The notes beneath the pieces are model-generated. The model saw only the letters and a program-made list of their open reading frames with translations, did no database searches and was not told the DNA's origin. A DNA stretch of 64,000 bases, taken from assembly GCF_016316925.1 (NCBI RefSeq), contig NZ_JAEEGB010000013.1, positions 1 to 64,000 on the forward strand, given 5' to 3'. Source of the stretch: Clostridium aciditolerans (GTDB lineage: Bacteria > Bacillota > Clostridia > Clostridiales > Clostridiaceae). Position numbers and translations under genes: made by a program. This document shows positions 1 through 8,786 of this stretch, in pieces; the stretch's first letter is position 1, and each line of letters begins with the position of its first letter.

Positions 1-125
1 AATCTTCGATTTGGTGCGAATTGCTTTCACAGAGTGCAAGCAGAGAGCCCAAAATCTCCGATTTGGTGCGAATCGCTTTCACAGAGTGCGATGGGAGTAT
101 TAGAGCGGGTAAGTCATCGGGTAAA
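1..125 (+). ncRNA. partial copy (E1) of a dispersed structured RNA element
   Basis: The window starts inside this element. Two hairpin pairs follow each other. The first has TTGC...GCAA arms, the second TCGC...GCGA arms, both around the same 11-nt loop (TTTCACAGAGT), so the arms covary. The sequence then runs through GAGCGGGTAAGTCATCGG. The same core recurs on the minus strand at 48878-49097 and 50478-50645, where the pairing partner CCGCTC is also present. G-U pairs in all copies favour the plus strand here. The 5' half is outside the window. No known RNA family was recognised; function is unknown. Confidence 0.55.
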
Positions 126-126
126 G

Positions 127-158
127 AACCTGTATCTAAAAGTAGATGCAGGTTTGTT
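127..158 (+). terminator. intrinsic terminator after element E1
   Basis: An 11-bp hairpin (AACCTGTATCT / AGATGCAGGTT, loop AAAAGT) is followed by a T-rich stretch. One pair is G-U on the plus strand and would be A-C on the minus strand, so it fits plus-strand transcription from E1. It is the kind of hairpin that could end a free small RNA or serve as the expression platform of a leader RNA. No plus-strand gene follows. Confidence 0.6.
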
Positions 159-193
159 TGAATTACAAAATAAGAAAAATTAGTCACAAAACA

Positions 194-826
194 TTAAACT
201 AATTTATCAATATTTCCTGATTGAATGTATTTAATATTTGCTTGAATTTTTTCGTATGGCCAATCCCACCACTTAATTTTTAGCAATTTAAAAATTACAT
301 CATCACTAAACCTTTTCTTTATAACTTTTGCAGGTATGCCTCCAACAATAGTATAAGGTGGAACATCATTAGTAACTATTGCTCTGATTCCAACAATTGC
401 ACCATCACCAATTTTCACACCTGACATAATTATAGCGTCATAACCTATCCACACATCATTTCCAATTACAATATCTCCCTTATTATCCCAAGCATCTGTT
501 ATATGGCTGACGTCTAAACCCCATTCCTCATAAAATATTGGAAATGTATAAGTAGATAGTGATTTCATTGTGTGATTTCCACTGGTCATGAGAAACTTTG
601 CTTTACATGCAATTGAACAAAACTTCCCAATTATTAATTTATCATTGTTTATAGGATACTGATATAGTACATTATTTTTTTCAAAATCTCTTGGGTCATT
701 GTAAAAGTCATTATATATTGTATAATCTCCAACTTTTATATTATCTCTTGTAATTGCATCTTTAAGATATATAGTTTGGTAATCATTACTTCTTGGATAT
801 ATTTTGTTTGAATTTGGAATAGTCAT
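194..826 (-). CDS. Vat/CatB-type xenobiotic O-acetyltransferase
   Basis: This 210-residue protein belongs to the left-handed beta-helix acetyltransferases that include streptogramin A acetyltransferases (Vat) and type B chloramphenicol acetyltransferases. They use acetyl-CoA to acetylate a hydroxyl group in the cytoplasm. The family landmarks are visible: [10 protein letters not shown] near residue 65, GNHTM with the presumed catalytic His near residue 85, hexapeptide turns [11 protein letters not shown] and [11 protein letters not shown] around 118-145, and the closing [18 protein letters not shown]. Length matches Vat enzymes. The start is supported by AAGGAGAG eight bases upstream. It stands alone, converging on element E1. 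Substrate cannot be told from sequence; a sugar or other acceptor is possible. Confidence 0.8.
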   Translation of the reverse strand: MTIPNSNKIYPRSNDYQTIYLKDAITRDNIKVGDYTIYNDFYNDPRDFEKNNVLYQYPINNDKLIIGKFCSIACKAKFLMTSGNHTMKSLSTYTFPIFYEEWGLDVSHITDAWDNKGDIVIGNDVWIGYDAIIMSGVKIGDGAIVGIRAIVTNDVPPYTIVGGIPAKVIKKRFSDDVIFKLLKIKWWDWPYEKIQANIKYIQSGNIDKLV

Positions 827-1045
827 GTTTAACTCTCTCCTTTGTATTATGTTGTTTTTGTGACTATCCCATTATTACAATACATTTCTTCATAGAATCA
901 CTCCTTAAATAATCCTTATTTTTTAATTTATGATTTATTATTCTATTTTCAAGAGCATATTTCTATTTATGTTGTATTTTTTTATGAATGTAACTTTATG
1001 TATTAATATAATTATATAAATTCTTCTAGTATAAATAAAGGAATT

Positions 1046-1113
1046 TTATTATAGCAATAAATAGTCCTACACTCTTTTAATCAAGAGTGTAGGACTATTT
1101 ATTGCTATAATAA
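1046..1113. repeat. perfect 31-bp inverted repeat with 6-nt loop
   Basis: Arms 1046-1076 and 1083-1113 are exact reverse complements. The hairpin lies between the 3' end of the AraC gene and the 5' region of the acetyltransferase gene. It could work as a terminator for the AraC gene, although the T-tract is interrupted, or be a palindromic mobile remnant. The rest of the 827-1282 gap is AT-rich and shows no coding signal. Confidence 0.75.
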
Positions 1114-1282
1114 TATGAAATATACGCATCAACTCAACTACACATTATGTTCATTTTGTTTAGTAAGACAAATTGGAATTTGAAAAGTTATTTCTTATCC
1201 TTTAGCTGTTTTAAAAAATCGAATTCTAAAATTATTCGTTTTTTCAATTACTACACTAAATAAGAATAATGTTTCTTAATTA

Positions 1283-2158
1283 TTATTGCTTTTTTATAAC
1301 CGGTATCCATATTTCGCTTTTAAAAGTTGGTGAAGTTACATCTTTATTCTCGTTCCATAAGATTTCTGGTCCTTTTGTTTGTTCATAGTTTGAAGATGGA
1401 AACCATTCAGAGTAGATGCGTCCCCAAACATTTTGCAGAGTATCTGGAAACGGACCTACAGCTTCAAATACAGCCCATGTTGTAGGAGAAACTTCAAGTT
1501 GTGATATATTATCTGGACACTCCTTTGTTGTTGCTACACCTATATAATGGTCAAGTTCTCCTTTTTCCTCCATTCGTCCTTCTGAAAAGTTTACAGACGC
1601 ACTTATTAGTCCCATTGGCTCTATATTAGATAGTTTTTTGAGTTTATTAATAGTTTCAAATGTTAAACTTTCCCACATTGCAGCAATTTCTGGATTTACT
1701 CCATTGAAAATTATAGGTACTCTTTTCTTAATGCCAATTATGCGAAATGCTTCTTTTTCTTCAATTCTATAGTTCATTTCATTTCCTCCTTTAATTGATA
1801 ATTGAAAAGTCATTCGTGGATAGGCTTTTAATGATTTACTATTGCACCGAGCCTCTGATGGTGTTATCCCATGCAAACTTTGAAATGCTCTTGTAAAAGA
1901 ATCTGGTGACTTGTATCCATACTTAACAGCTAAATCAATTATCCTTATATTACTATTATTAAGTTCAAAGGCTGCAATAGTAAGACGTCTGTGACGAATG
2001 TACTCGGACAGTGAAACACCTGCAAGGAAAGAAAACATTCTTTGAAAATGATATTCTGAGCAAAATGCCAACCTTGCTACTTCTTTAAAATCAATTTCAC
2101 CATCAAGATTCTCTTCAATATAATTTATTGCATCATTCATTCTTTTCAGCGAATCCAT
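1283..2158 (-). CDS. AraC-family regulator with GyrI-like ligand-binding domain
   Basis: A 291-residue transcription regulator. Residues about 8-105 form the AraC-type double helix-turn-helix ([15 protein letters not shown], then [18 protein letters not shown] followed by TPSEAR). Residues about 125-290 form a GyrI-like effector domain ([19 protein letters not shown] and a C-terminal WIPV). This is the architecture of Rob and the BmrR/GyrI group, which bind small amphipathic or cationic compounds and activate efflux or detoxification genes. It is a single gene followed by a large hairpin. No target is obvious next to it; the nearby acetyltransferase and MFS genes are plausible but unproven. 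Confidence 0.88.
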   Translation of the reverse strand: MDSLKRMNDAINYIEENLDGEIDFKEVARLAFCSEYHFQRMFSFLAGVSLSEYIRHRRLTIAAFELNNSNIRIIDLAVKYGYKSPDSFTRAFQSLHGITPSEARCNSKSLKAYPRMTFQLSIKGGNEMNYRIEEKEAFRIIGIKKRVPIIFNGVNPEIAAMWESLTFETINKLKKLSNIEPMGLISASVNFSEGRMEEKGELDHYIGVATTKECPDNISQLEVSPTTWAVFEAVGPFPDTLQNVWGRIYSEWFPSSNYEQTKGPEILWNENKDVTSPTFKSEIWIPVIKKQ

Positions 2159-2472
2159 TTTGTGTCCTCCTCTCTCATCAATAGAATATCAGAAATTATA
2201 TTTGTCTATCCGACTATTCCTGCACAATTATGTAGGATTAATTCATTACCATACATATAACAAATAAAAAACCTATTTAATGCTCATTATCTAACAATCA
2301 TGATTTAATCCTTATAAAAATCATACCATGATATCTATACATTTCCACAGTTTTATAGAAAACATAAGAATTTTTAACACCGCATTATTTAATTTTCAAA
2401 GAGCATCGTTCGTATTTTCAATTTCAATAATTATGTCGCATTGTTATCATAATATGTCTATTTTCTCTTTAA
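2159..2472. other. intergenic gap, nothing recognised
   Basis: About 310 AT-rich bases between the AraC gene start and the hydrolase gene end. A short plus-strand reading frame exists here but overlaps the 3' end of the hydrolase gene and lacks a convincing ribosome binding site. The AraC promoter should lie near 2170-2220. Confidence 0.5.
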
Positions 2473-3372
2473 CTATAATTCACGCAATAAAAAATCTAAA
2501 ATCTTTGTATTCATCTCATGATGAAAATCCTCACGATTAAAACCAGATGGATCTTGAGAAGGAAGAAATTCCACCTTAGTCATAGATTTTGGAAACGGAC
2601 TTAAAAATGAGAAATGTCCAGCATTTTTCACATTTCTGTATATAATCTTCTTGTTATCATGAACTCCATCCAAAATAATTTGAGCATGAAAATTGGGAGT
2701 ATATTCATCTTTTTCCGCAGTTAACATTAATATAGGAATATTAACTCCGTTCAGCGCTCCTTTCTCCATAAACCAAACTGATGCTGGAGCCAACAAAACC
2801 AGTGCTTTAACTCTATTATCATGCATTACACTGATTTGCTGAGGTTGTCCTTCTGGCGACTCATGAGGGAATGAAGTTGGCAAGCCTCCTGCCACTGCTA
2901 ACGCTGTATACCCACCCATAGAATGTCCTATTATAGAAACAGAATCAGGTTTTAATAACTCTCCAAATTTTTTGCTATCGAAAAACCAATCGATAGCAGT
3001 ACAAAGATGACGTGGTCTATTAATTAAATTTTTTACAGTTCCCTCCAATGAGTTGTTGTTCCTATTATTAAATGGGTGTTCAGGCATGCCGACTATAAAG
3101 CCATTGCAAGCCAAATGATGAGCAAGCGTTCGATACAGCAAATGTCCCCCACCGCTACCGTGAGATATTAATATTAAGGGGAATACACCTTCTTTGGGCT
3201 CGGAATTTATTGAGACATTCATGCTGTAGGGCCCCAGTTTTTCTGTTTTTCCAGGAGTGCATGTCGGATACATGATAGCCATCGGAAATGCTACGCCCAT
3301 GTAATCATCAATAAGTTCAACCTCACAGTAACCAACAAAAGTATCCATTTTTCCCTCCATCAAAGTTTTCAT
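2473..3372 (-). CDS. alpha/beta hydrolase, PAF-acetylhydrolase/dienelactone hydrolase type
   Basis: A cytoplasmic serine hydrolase of about 299 residues. The nucleophile elbow GHSMGG sits near residue 150, an oxyanion-type LILISHGSGG lies near residue 75, and the late NAGHFSFLSP motif supplies a likely catalytic His. Similar proteins are annotated as platelet-activating-factor acetylhydrolase-like or dienelactone hydrolase-like; the substrate is unknown. I chose the ATG at 3372 because GGAAGGG lies upstream; an in-frame TTG 21 bases earlier overlaps that site. It follows the TetR gene by 28 bases on the same strand, so the two are probably cotranscribed and TetR may control this enzyme. Confidence 0.82.
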   Translation of the reverse strand: MKTLMEGKMDTFVGYCEVELIDDYMGVAFPMAIMYPTCTPGKTEKLGPYSMNVSINSEPKEGVFPLILISHGSGGGHLLYRTLAHHLACNGFIVGMPEHPFNNRNNNSLEGTVKNLINRPRHLCTAIDWFFDSKKFGELLKPDSVSIIGHSMGGYTALAVAGGLPTSFPHESPEGQPQQISVMHDNRVKALVLLAPASVWFMEKGALNGVNIPILMLTAEKDEYTPNFHAQIILDGVHDNKKIIYRNVKNAGHFSFLSPFPKSMTKVEFLPSQDPSGFNREDFHHEMNTKILDFLLREL

Positions 3373-3400
3373 ATTTATTTCTTTCCCTTCCAATTCACTT

Positions 3401-3976
3401 CTACTCTATACCTTTAAATGCATAATTTATTATATTTTTTATAAAAGCCTCGTCTACCACGTCCCCTGTTATTAATAATCTATAAAACAATGGACCAAAA
3501 ATTAAATCCGTAACTAATTCTATATCCAAATCTTCCTTTAGTTCTCCTCTTGAAATTCCACGCTCTAAAATATGTCGTGAATCAAGTCTGCGAGGCTTAA
3601 AATATATTTCGCGATAGGTTTCGGCTAGCTTTTGATCAGATTGACCTTCTGCTATTATCTCATTAATTACCTTCCCCTCTCGACTAATTAAAAATTTTGC
3701 TAAATTATTTACTTGAATTATCATATCATTAATAGTTGATCCTGTATCAGGTATTGGAAGTCTCACAACAGCAGCATCAAAAAAAGCATCCATAACAACA
3801 GCAGCTTTGTTGGACCACCATTTGTAAATAGTAGCTTTACTAACTCCAGCTCTTTCAGCAATCTTTTCAATTGTAACAGCTCCAAAACCACTTTCAAGCA
3901 ATAAATCATATGCAGCGGAAAGAATGGCCTGCTTTGTTTTTTCGCTACGTGGACGTCCCAATTTTTTCTCCATCAT
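3401..3976 (-). CDS. TetR-family transcriptional repressor
   Basis: A 191-residue regulator starting MEKKLGRPRSEKTK, with a TetR helix-turn-helix at about residues 15-60 (TIEKIAERAGVSKATIYKWW). The C-terminal part resembles the TetR_C_16-like ligand domains. The start at 3976 has GGAGG seven bases upstream; an ATG at 3988 precedes that site. It is followed by the hydrolase gene and faces the plus-strand MFS gene across a region with two palindromic sites (4079-4125), so it probably represses itself and the divergent efflux genes. Confidence 0.88.
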   Translation of the reverse strand: MMEKKLGRPRSEKTKQAILSAAYDLLLESGFGAVTIEKIAERAGVSKATIYKWWSNKAAVVMDAFFDAAVVRLPIPDTGSTINDMIIQVNNLAKFLISREGKVINEIIAEGQSDQKLAETYREIYFKPRRLDSRHILERGISRGELKEDLDIELVTDLIFGPLFYRLLITGDVVDEAFIKNIINYAFKGIE

Positions 3977-4078
3977 AATTACCTCCATTGTATTTAATCT
4001 ATAACAATATAATTAATAAACTATACGTATATTATACTATATATTTTTTCATTTTAAAGACAAAAAACCATTTACAAA

Positions 4079-4125
4079 ACTGAACGTTTAGTATATTATA
4101 TATTTATAAACTAAACGTTCAGTTT
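4079..4125. promoter_or_regulatory. paired palindromic operator, probably for the TetR at 3401-3976
   Basis: ACTGAACGTTTAGT (4079-4092) and its reverse complement ACTAAACGTTCAGT (4110-4123) lie 31 bp apart in the divergent intergenic region, separated by AT-rich TATA-like sequence. Each contains the palindromic core AACGTT. This is typical of TetR autorepression sites. Binding is inferred from position and symmetry only. Confidence 0.65.
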
Positions 4126-4260
4126 ATTAATTCACTTAATTAGTGAAAGCTTGAATTACCGAGATACCTAATTGGTACAAGAACTACCCCCAGTTAAATC
4201 AATATCTACTATATTAGTAAAGTGTGTAAATATTATTAAATATATGAGGAGGAAAAATTA

Positions 4261-4380
4261 ATGAAAGTTATAGTTTTTAACGGAAGTCCTAATAAGGAGG
4301 GTAATACTTATCATGGAATAAAAATAGTTGTTGAGGAATTAAAAAGAGAAGAAAAGATCTTTGCTAATTTTATTCGATAA
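4261..4380 (+). pseudogene. 5' fragment of an NADPH-dependent FMN reductase/iron-sulfur flavoprotein
   Basis: A good ribosome binding site (GAGGAGGAAAAAT) precedes an ATG encoding 39 residues. They begin MKVIVFNGSPNKEGNTYHGI, the classic FMN-phosphate binding N-terminus of the flavodoxin-like reductase family. The frame then ends after EEKIFANFIR, whereas the full protein is normally about 180-200 residues. It lies just upstream of the MFS gene, so transcription may still pass through it. It is a remnant, possibly left by a deletion that brought the MFS gene close to the TetR operator. Confidence 0.75.
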
Positions 4381-4415
4381 AATATATTATTAAAGTCTAA
4401 GGGAGTGATTTATAA

Positions 4416-5633
4416 ATGTATCCTTCAAATAATGCTGTTATAAAGACAAATTCATCAATAAATAATCTTGAAGCTAAACCTATATTGACTAATTTATTAA
4501 TTTTAGTTATGTCCATAGCTTGTGGGCTTACTGTAGCAAATTTATATTATATCCAGCCCCTCTTAGCTGATATTGCCAAAACCTTTCATGTCAACGAATT
4601 GAGCATAGGCTTTGCAGCTATGCTTACACAAATAGGCTATGCAATTGGAATGATATTTATATTACCTTTGGGAGATATAAAAGAAAAGAGAAAATTGATT
4701 GTAATAATGCTTTTATGTTCAATAATCTCACTTATGAGTATGTTCTTCTCTTCAAATATACATGTTCTTATAATTTCTTCCTTTGCTATTGGATTTACTT
4801 CTATTATTCCTCAGCTTATTATCCCTTTAGCAGCACAACTATCAAATCCACAGCAAAGAGGACAAACTATTGGTACAATAATGAGCGGCTTGTTAATTGG
4901 AATATTACTTTCTCGTACAATCAGCGGCATCTTAGGCGGCTACTTTGGCTGGAGAACAGTTTATCTTATTGCAGCAATTATAATGTTTGCTCTCATGCTT
5001 ATTCTTAGGAAGTTGCTGCCCTTATGCGCACCTATATCTGACATTAAATATACCGAGCTGTTAAAATCAATGATATATTTAATAAAAACTGAACCAATTT
5101 TAAGAGAAGCCTCTATTAATGGTGCTTTAATGTTTTCAGCTTTTAGTGCCTTTTGGACAGCCCTCATATTTTTACTTGAAAGTTCTCATTACAATATGGG
5201 AGCTGAAGCAGCAGGTTTGCTTGGATTAGTTGGTATTAGCGGTGCTCTTGCTGCCCCAGTAGTTGGAAAAGTAGCTGACAAAAGAGGTTCAAGATTTGCT
5301 ATTGGCATATGTATAATCGTAGTTATAATTGCTTATTTAATCTTCTTTCTATTTGGCTTTAAAATTTGGGGACTTATTTTAGGAATTATTCTTCTAGATT
5401 TAGGAGTGCAATCCTGTAATGTTTCTAATCAAGCAAGAGTACATTCCTTAAATGAAAAAACACGTAATAGACTTAATACTATCTATATGGTCAGCTTCTT
5501 TCTCGGAGGAGCGCTAGGTTCCTTTTTAGGTTCCTATAGCTATTCTCATTTTGGATGGTATGGAGTTTGCACTTTTGGAATGGCAACTCAAATCCTAGCA
5601 ATTATTCTACACAAGGTTGGAAAAAAAGCATAA
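4416..5633 (+). CDS. MFS transporter, DHA1-type efflux permease
   Basis: A 405-residue integral membrane protein with about 12 predicted helices. The first helix region contains SIACGLTVANLYYIQPLLADIA, a pattern of the DHA1 drug-efflux-like subfamily. Motif A is present as LGDIKEKRKL after helix 2, and a second copy, VADKRGSR, appears mid-protein. It is predicted to export small molecules by proton antiport; the substrate is unknown. GGGAG precedes the ATG. It lies downstream of the paired TetR operator and a reductase remnant, so TetR control is likely. Confidence 0.85.
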   Translation: MYPSNNAVIKTNSSINNLEAKPILTNLLILVMSIACGLTVANLYYIQPLLADIAKTFHVNELSIGFAAMLTQIGYAIGMIFILPLGDIKEKRKLIVIMLLCSIISLMSMFFSSNIHVLIISSFAIGFTSIIPQLIIPLAAQLSNPQQRGQTIGTIMSGLLIGILLSRTISGILGGYFGWRTVYLIAAIIMFALMLILRKLLPLCAPISDIKYTELLKSMIYLIKTEPILREASINGALMFSAFSAFWTALIFLLESSHYNMGAEAAGLLGLVGISGALAAPVVGKVADKRGSRFAIGICIIVVIIAYLIFFLFGFKIWGLILGIILLDLGVQSCNVSNQARVHSLNEKTRNRLNTIYMVSFFLGGALGSFLGSYSYSHFGWYGVCTFGMATQILAIILHKVGKKA

Positions 5634-5816
5634 AGTATATTTTTTATGAACTTATAAAAATAAATAGAGATATACCAAAATTAAAATTGTTCACTTAATT
5701 ATACAACATAATCAATACTGATTCATAGAATATAGTATTGCTATTTAATCAATAAAAAAGTGCTAACCTGACTTAATAATATTACTACATAATAATAAAT
5801 TATTAGGAGATATACT

Positions 5817-6521
5817 ATGAATAAATATAAAATTATGAGGTATAATCCTGTAGGACCAACTAATATGTATTCATATTTTGTTACAAGTAATCCTCCTACG
5901 TCTTTTAATCCTATTAGCACATATCCTACTATTGATAAAACTGCTTTTATCGGTCCTTTTTCCAGCATTATTGGAGATGTCCGAATAAACAAAGAAGTAT
6001 TCATTGGATGTAATGTTACAATTAGAGCTGATGAGGGCACACCATTTCATATTGGAAATAAAACTAATATACAGGATGGAGTAATTTTACATGGTTTAAA
6101 AAATATGAGATTTACTGTGAATGACAAACAATATTCTATCTATATAGGAAATGAAGTTAGTGCTGCTCATGGAGCTTTAATTCATGGACCATGCATTGTT
6201 GGAAATAATACTTTTGTCGGATTTAATGCTATTGTTTTCAATTCCATTGTAGAAGACGGTTGTTATATTGATTTAGGAGCTATTGTAACAAATGGAGTAC
6301 GAATTCCTGCTAAAAGTTATATTCCAGTTGGAGCTGTAATAGATACTCAAGAAAAAGCTAATGCTCTAAAAAATATATCGGAAGCTAATGAGAATTTTAG
6401 CGAAAATGTAGTTAAAGCGAATATCGAGCTTTCACAAGCCTATTCTCTAAAATTTGGTGATACCAGATGTAGTTGTGGTCTTTGTTGTGATAGTAGCACT
6501 TTTAAGAATTTAGGAAATTAA
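5817..6521 (+). CDS. gamma-class carbonic anhydrase, Cam-like
   Basis: A 234-residue left-handed beta-helix protein resembling Methanosarcina Cam. Three metal-ligand His positions are visible: IQDGVILHG (about residue 91) and AAHGALIHG (two His, about 121 and 126). The Cam acidic-loop residue is retained in RADEGTPF (about residue 73). It would interconvert CO2 and bicarbonate using Zn or Fe. There is no clear signal peptide, unlike Cam. The C-terminus carries an unusual CSCGLCC cluster near residue 220. Single gene with its own ribosome binding site (TAGGAGATATACT) and terminator. Confidence 0.83.
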   Translation: MNKYKIMRYNPVGPTNMYSYFVTSNPPTSFNPISTYPTIDKTAFIGPFSSIIGDVRINKEVFIGCNVTIRADEGTPFHIGNKTNIQDGVILHGLKNMRFTVNDKQYSIYIGNEVSAAHGALIHGPCIVGNNTFVGFNAIVFNSIVEDGCYIDLGAIVTNGVRIPAKSYIPVGAVIDTQEKANALKNISEANENFSENVVKANIELSQAYSLKFGDTRCSCGLCCDSSTFKNLGN

Positions 6522-6528
6522 TAATATC

Positions 6529-6574
6529 ACAAAGCCCTAATAATACAGTTATGTACTATTGAGGCTTTGTTTTC
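6529..6574 (+). terminator. intrinsic terminator after carbonic anhydrase gene
   Basis: ACAAAGCC (6529-6536) pairs with GGCTTTGT (6563-6570) and is followed by TTTTC, just downstream of the stop codon at 6521. Confidence 0.75.
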
Positions 6575-6630
6575 ATTTGTATCAATATTATAATATATTC
6601 AGCTTACTCTAAACCAAGCTTAATAGGTCA

Positions 6631-6803
6631 TTATTGATTTAAAAAATCCAAAGCAAATTGTACATGTAATGCTGTTCCATACTTTAGGTAATCTTCATCA
6701 ATCTTGAATTTCTCATGGTGTGGAAAGTATTCTCATGTAAATCCCTTCTGAAATTTATTACGTACTCTTCAATAGACTTAGCCTTTTCTAATATATTTGA
6801 CAT
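6631..6803 (-). pseudogene. internally deleted M20-family amidohydrolase
   Basis: An ATG with AAAGGAG upstream starts MSNILEKAKSIEEYVINFRR then DLHE, the N-terminus of M20 peptidases/amidohydrolases. After this the sequence switches frame and matches the C-terminus of the same family (EYFPHHEKFKIDEDYLKYG then TALHVQFALDFLNQ, stop at 6631). The roughly 330 central residues, including the metal site, are gone. This is a clear deletion pseudogene. Confidence 0.75.
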
Positions 6804-6927
6804 TTTAACAAACTCCTTTCTTTTTCATATATTGACACTCTTATATAACTAGAAAACATAGGGCTCTAAGCTTGAAAAATAATACTAGGCAGCCTTCTTT
6901 TCCATATTCCCTTTGTTTATCTTTCTC

Positions 6928-7320
6928 TTAGGTACTAACAACCGCAGCCATTAAAGCACCTATGGCCATTGGCAAACGTGCTCCTATCTTAAGCATCACT
7001 TTTTCGCCTACACGAATTGTTGACACTATAGCAACTAAATAACCAATTGTTAACAGTCCACTTTGGAATGAACTTAATCCACGTGCTGTTTGAACATAAG
7101 GCGTTAGTATAAATAGACATCCTGCGCACATATTAAGTAAGAAATTTGAAGTTACAGCTGCATTATAGCCTTTGCTGCTGAATAATGATAAATCAACTAA
7201 TGGAGCAGTATTTCTACGCTCTATAAATAGGAATAAAGCAAATAGAACTACAAAAGCAGCTATTAATGAAAGAATAGTAGGACTTACCCATCCTAACTGC
7301 CTACCACGAGTAACAACTAC
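6928..7320 (-). pseudogene. fragment of a DHA2-type MFS multidrug transporter
   Basis: An open stretch encodes TRGRQLGWVSPTILSLIAAF..., then RRNTAPLVDLSLF, NMCAGCLFILTPYVQTARG and MKIGARLP-like residues, all typical of the middle of 14-helix drug exporters (EmrB/QacA group). Both ends of the gene are missing. At about 7320 it is fused directly to a kinase fragment, which marks a recombination junction. Confidence 0.75.
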
Positions 7321-7708
7321 AGTAAATTTCAGTTAAGTTTATTTTTCGACCCTTAAAAGTATTTGCAACTGTAATATTTAAGTCATCATCAATTACCTCT
7401 ACATAAATCTCCACTCTCTTATCCTCATTTGCCAAAGCTTCTTCTAATGCATTTTCTAGTATTATTCCTATAACTCTAGAAAACTCCAATTCAGATATAT
7501 GAGATTCTTTTACCTCTCCTATAACTATTAGGCTGACATCTATGTTCTTTTTAATACTTAACATAATATAACATGAGAGCATAGATTTTAGAGGAACATA
7601 ATTTACATCCTTTAAATTTAAAAATGCATCATAGCTCTTATCCCCTACTACTTCTCTATTTAATTCATCATTTATAATATAAAAAATTATAATAAGGATT
7701 TTCTATTG
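7301..7708 (-). pseudogene. C-terminal fragment of a GHKL (AgrC-like) histidine kinase
   Basis: The frame encodes LKSMLSCYIMLSIKKN, then the ATP-binding N-box region VIGIILENALEEALAN and VANTFKGRKINLTEI. The last family-like residues are at about 7320, after which sequence from an MFS gene takes over. The phospho-accepting His region and the G-boxes are missing. It resembles the kinase at 15072-16337 in type, and may be what is left of another peptide-sensing locus. Confidence 0.75.
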
Positions 7709-7848
7709 TATCAAAATTATAGTTTATGTATGGTGGAGGCGAAGCACACCCTTTGAAATCCACTACTCTTTCTAAATATAAAAATGCACCAACATTTGCT
7801 GGTGCTAATAAAAATTTTAAGACATTTTTAAAACCGGTTATCCTACTT

Positions 7849-8274
7849 CTAATTCTGTATACGAGGCGTAAATCCAGTTATAATTAATGTTGACCATTCA
7901 CTACCTTCATTATCAATCCACTGGCATTCCACATCTAAAAATTTAAGCCATGCATTAAGTCCATAACTTTTTTTACTTATGTTAGGAGATTTTCTACCAT
8001 GCTGTTCTTTTATAACCTCTAGCAATTCAATTTGCTCATCCTTACCTAACTCTTTATTTACTAATTCTAGTATTGCTTCTAAACATTCTGTATACGCTTT
8101 TCCATCCCCAAGATAAATTTCATCTGAATAAATTTGTCTTTCCTTATTTAAAACATCAATAATTTCATTAATTTCTTCTTTATTGGATAAGTAATACTTT
8201 GCTCTTCTTAAAGCTTCAATGTCTCCATCTAATTTGTTTACCTTCTTCTCTAAACTTTCTTTTATCATAAACAT
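7849..8274 (-). CDS. hypothetical protein with N-terminal coiled coil
   Basis: A 141-residue soluble, acidic protein that I do not recognise. Residues about 1-50 are rich in K, E and L with heptad-like spacing, suggesting a coiled coil. The C-terminal 45 residues contain aromatic positions (LNAWLKFLDVECQWIDNEG). No signal peptide or membrane segment. AGAGAGT precedes the ATG. It is a single gene next to the block of pseudogenes; no function is inferred. Confidence 0.6.
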   Translation of the reverse strand: MFMIKESLEKKVNKLDGDIEALRRAKYYLSNKEEINEIIDVLNKERQIYSDEIYLGDGKAYTECLEAILELVNKELGKDEQIELLEVIKEQHGRKSPNISKKSYGLNAWLKFLDVECQWIDNEGSEWSTLIITGFTPRIQN

Positions 8275-8451
8275 ACTCTCTTTTCATATTTTGATTAGTC
8301 TTTATTAAATACCTTAATAAAGACTAATTAATTATACCAGTAATAATATATTATTGCTATTTATATTTGTATTTAAATTTCATAAGAATATTTTATTAGT
8401 TTAATGTAAAAATTATGATTGTCTAAAAAATAATAAGTGGAGGTTATTATC

Positions 8452-8631
8452 ATGAATACAATACGTGCAAAAGAAATTGCTTCATCAACAATTATGGCTG
8501 ATGTAACACATAATGGAACACGAATTTACATCGAAAGTGTAAACGACAATGAAGGGACTGCTAAAATACATCCTCTAAACAACCCTAAAAGTGAACAAGA
8601 GGTGTCTTTAAGTGACCTAATGGAACATTAA
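8452..8631 (+). CDS. sspH: small acid-soluble spore protein, H type
   Basis: A 59-residue protein starting MNTIRAKEIASSTIMADVTH, with the H-type SASP pattern: RAKEI near the start, a central NGTRIYIESV, and a hydrophobic end (VSLSDLMEH). Length equals that of Bacillus SspH. These minor SASPs are made in the forespore under sigma-G. I chose the ATG at 8452 because GTGGAGG lies just upstream; a GTG at 8437 would overlap that site. A terminator follows at 8637. The gene supports an endospore-forming host. Confidence 0.85.
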   Translation: MNTIRAKEIASSTIMADVTHNGTRIYIESVNDNEGTAKIHPLNNPKSEQEVSLSDLMEH

Positions 8632-8636
8632 ATAAC

Positions 8637-8672
8637 AAGGCAACTATTTTCATAAAAAATGGTTGCCTTTAG
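8637..8672 (+). terminator. terminator after sspH (copy 1 of a duplicated hairpin)
   Basis: AAGGCAAC pairs with GGTTGCCTT and is followed by TT. The 31-nt core at 8639-8669 recurs exactly at 10669-10699, downstream of the MarR/MFS module. Confidence 0.8.
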
Positions 8673-8786
8673 ACTCTCTTTTTTCACGTATAGCTCAATT
8701 CCTAAAATAATTTTTTAACATTGTTGAAATAGAAACAAAAATTTAATATACTATTGTTAATGCATCAACGGTTGGGAGGACAGGCC

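Noticed and set aside
2328-2540. 70-residue plus-strand reading frame
   Set aside because: Overlaps the 3' end of the hydrolase gene on the other strand, lacks a good ribosome binding site and resembles no family.
4715-5008. Overlapping frames inside MFS, HypE, Rph and other long genes
   Set aside because: They lie in other frames of well-supported genes, lack ribosome binding sites and show no family motifs.
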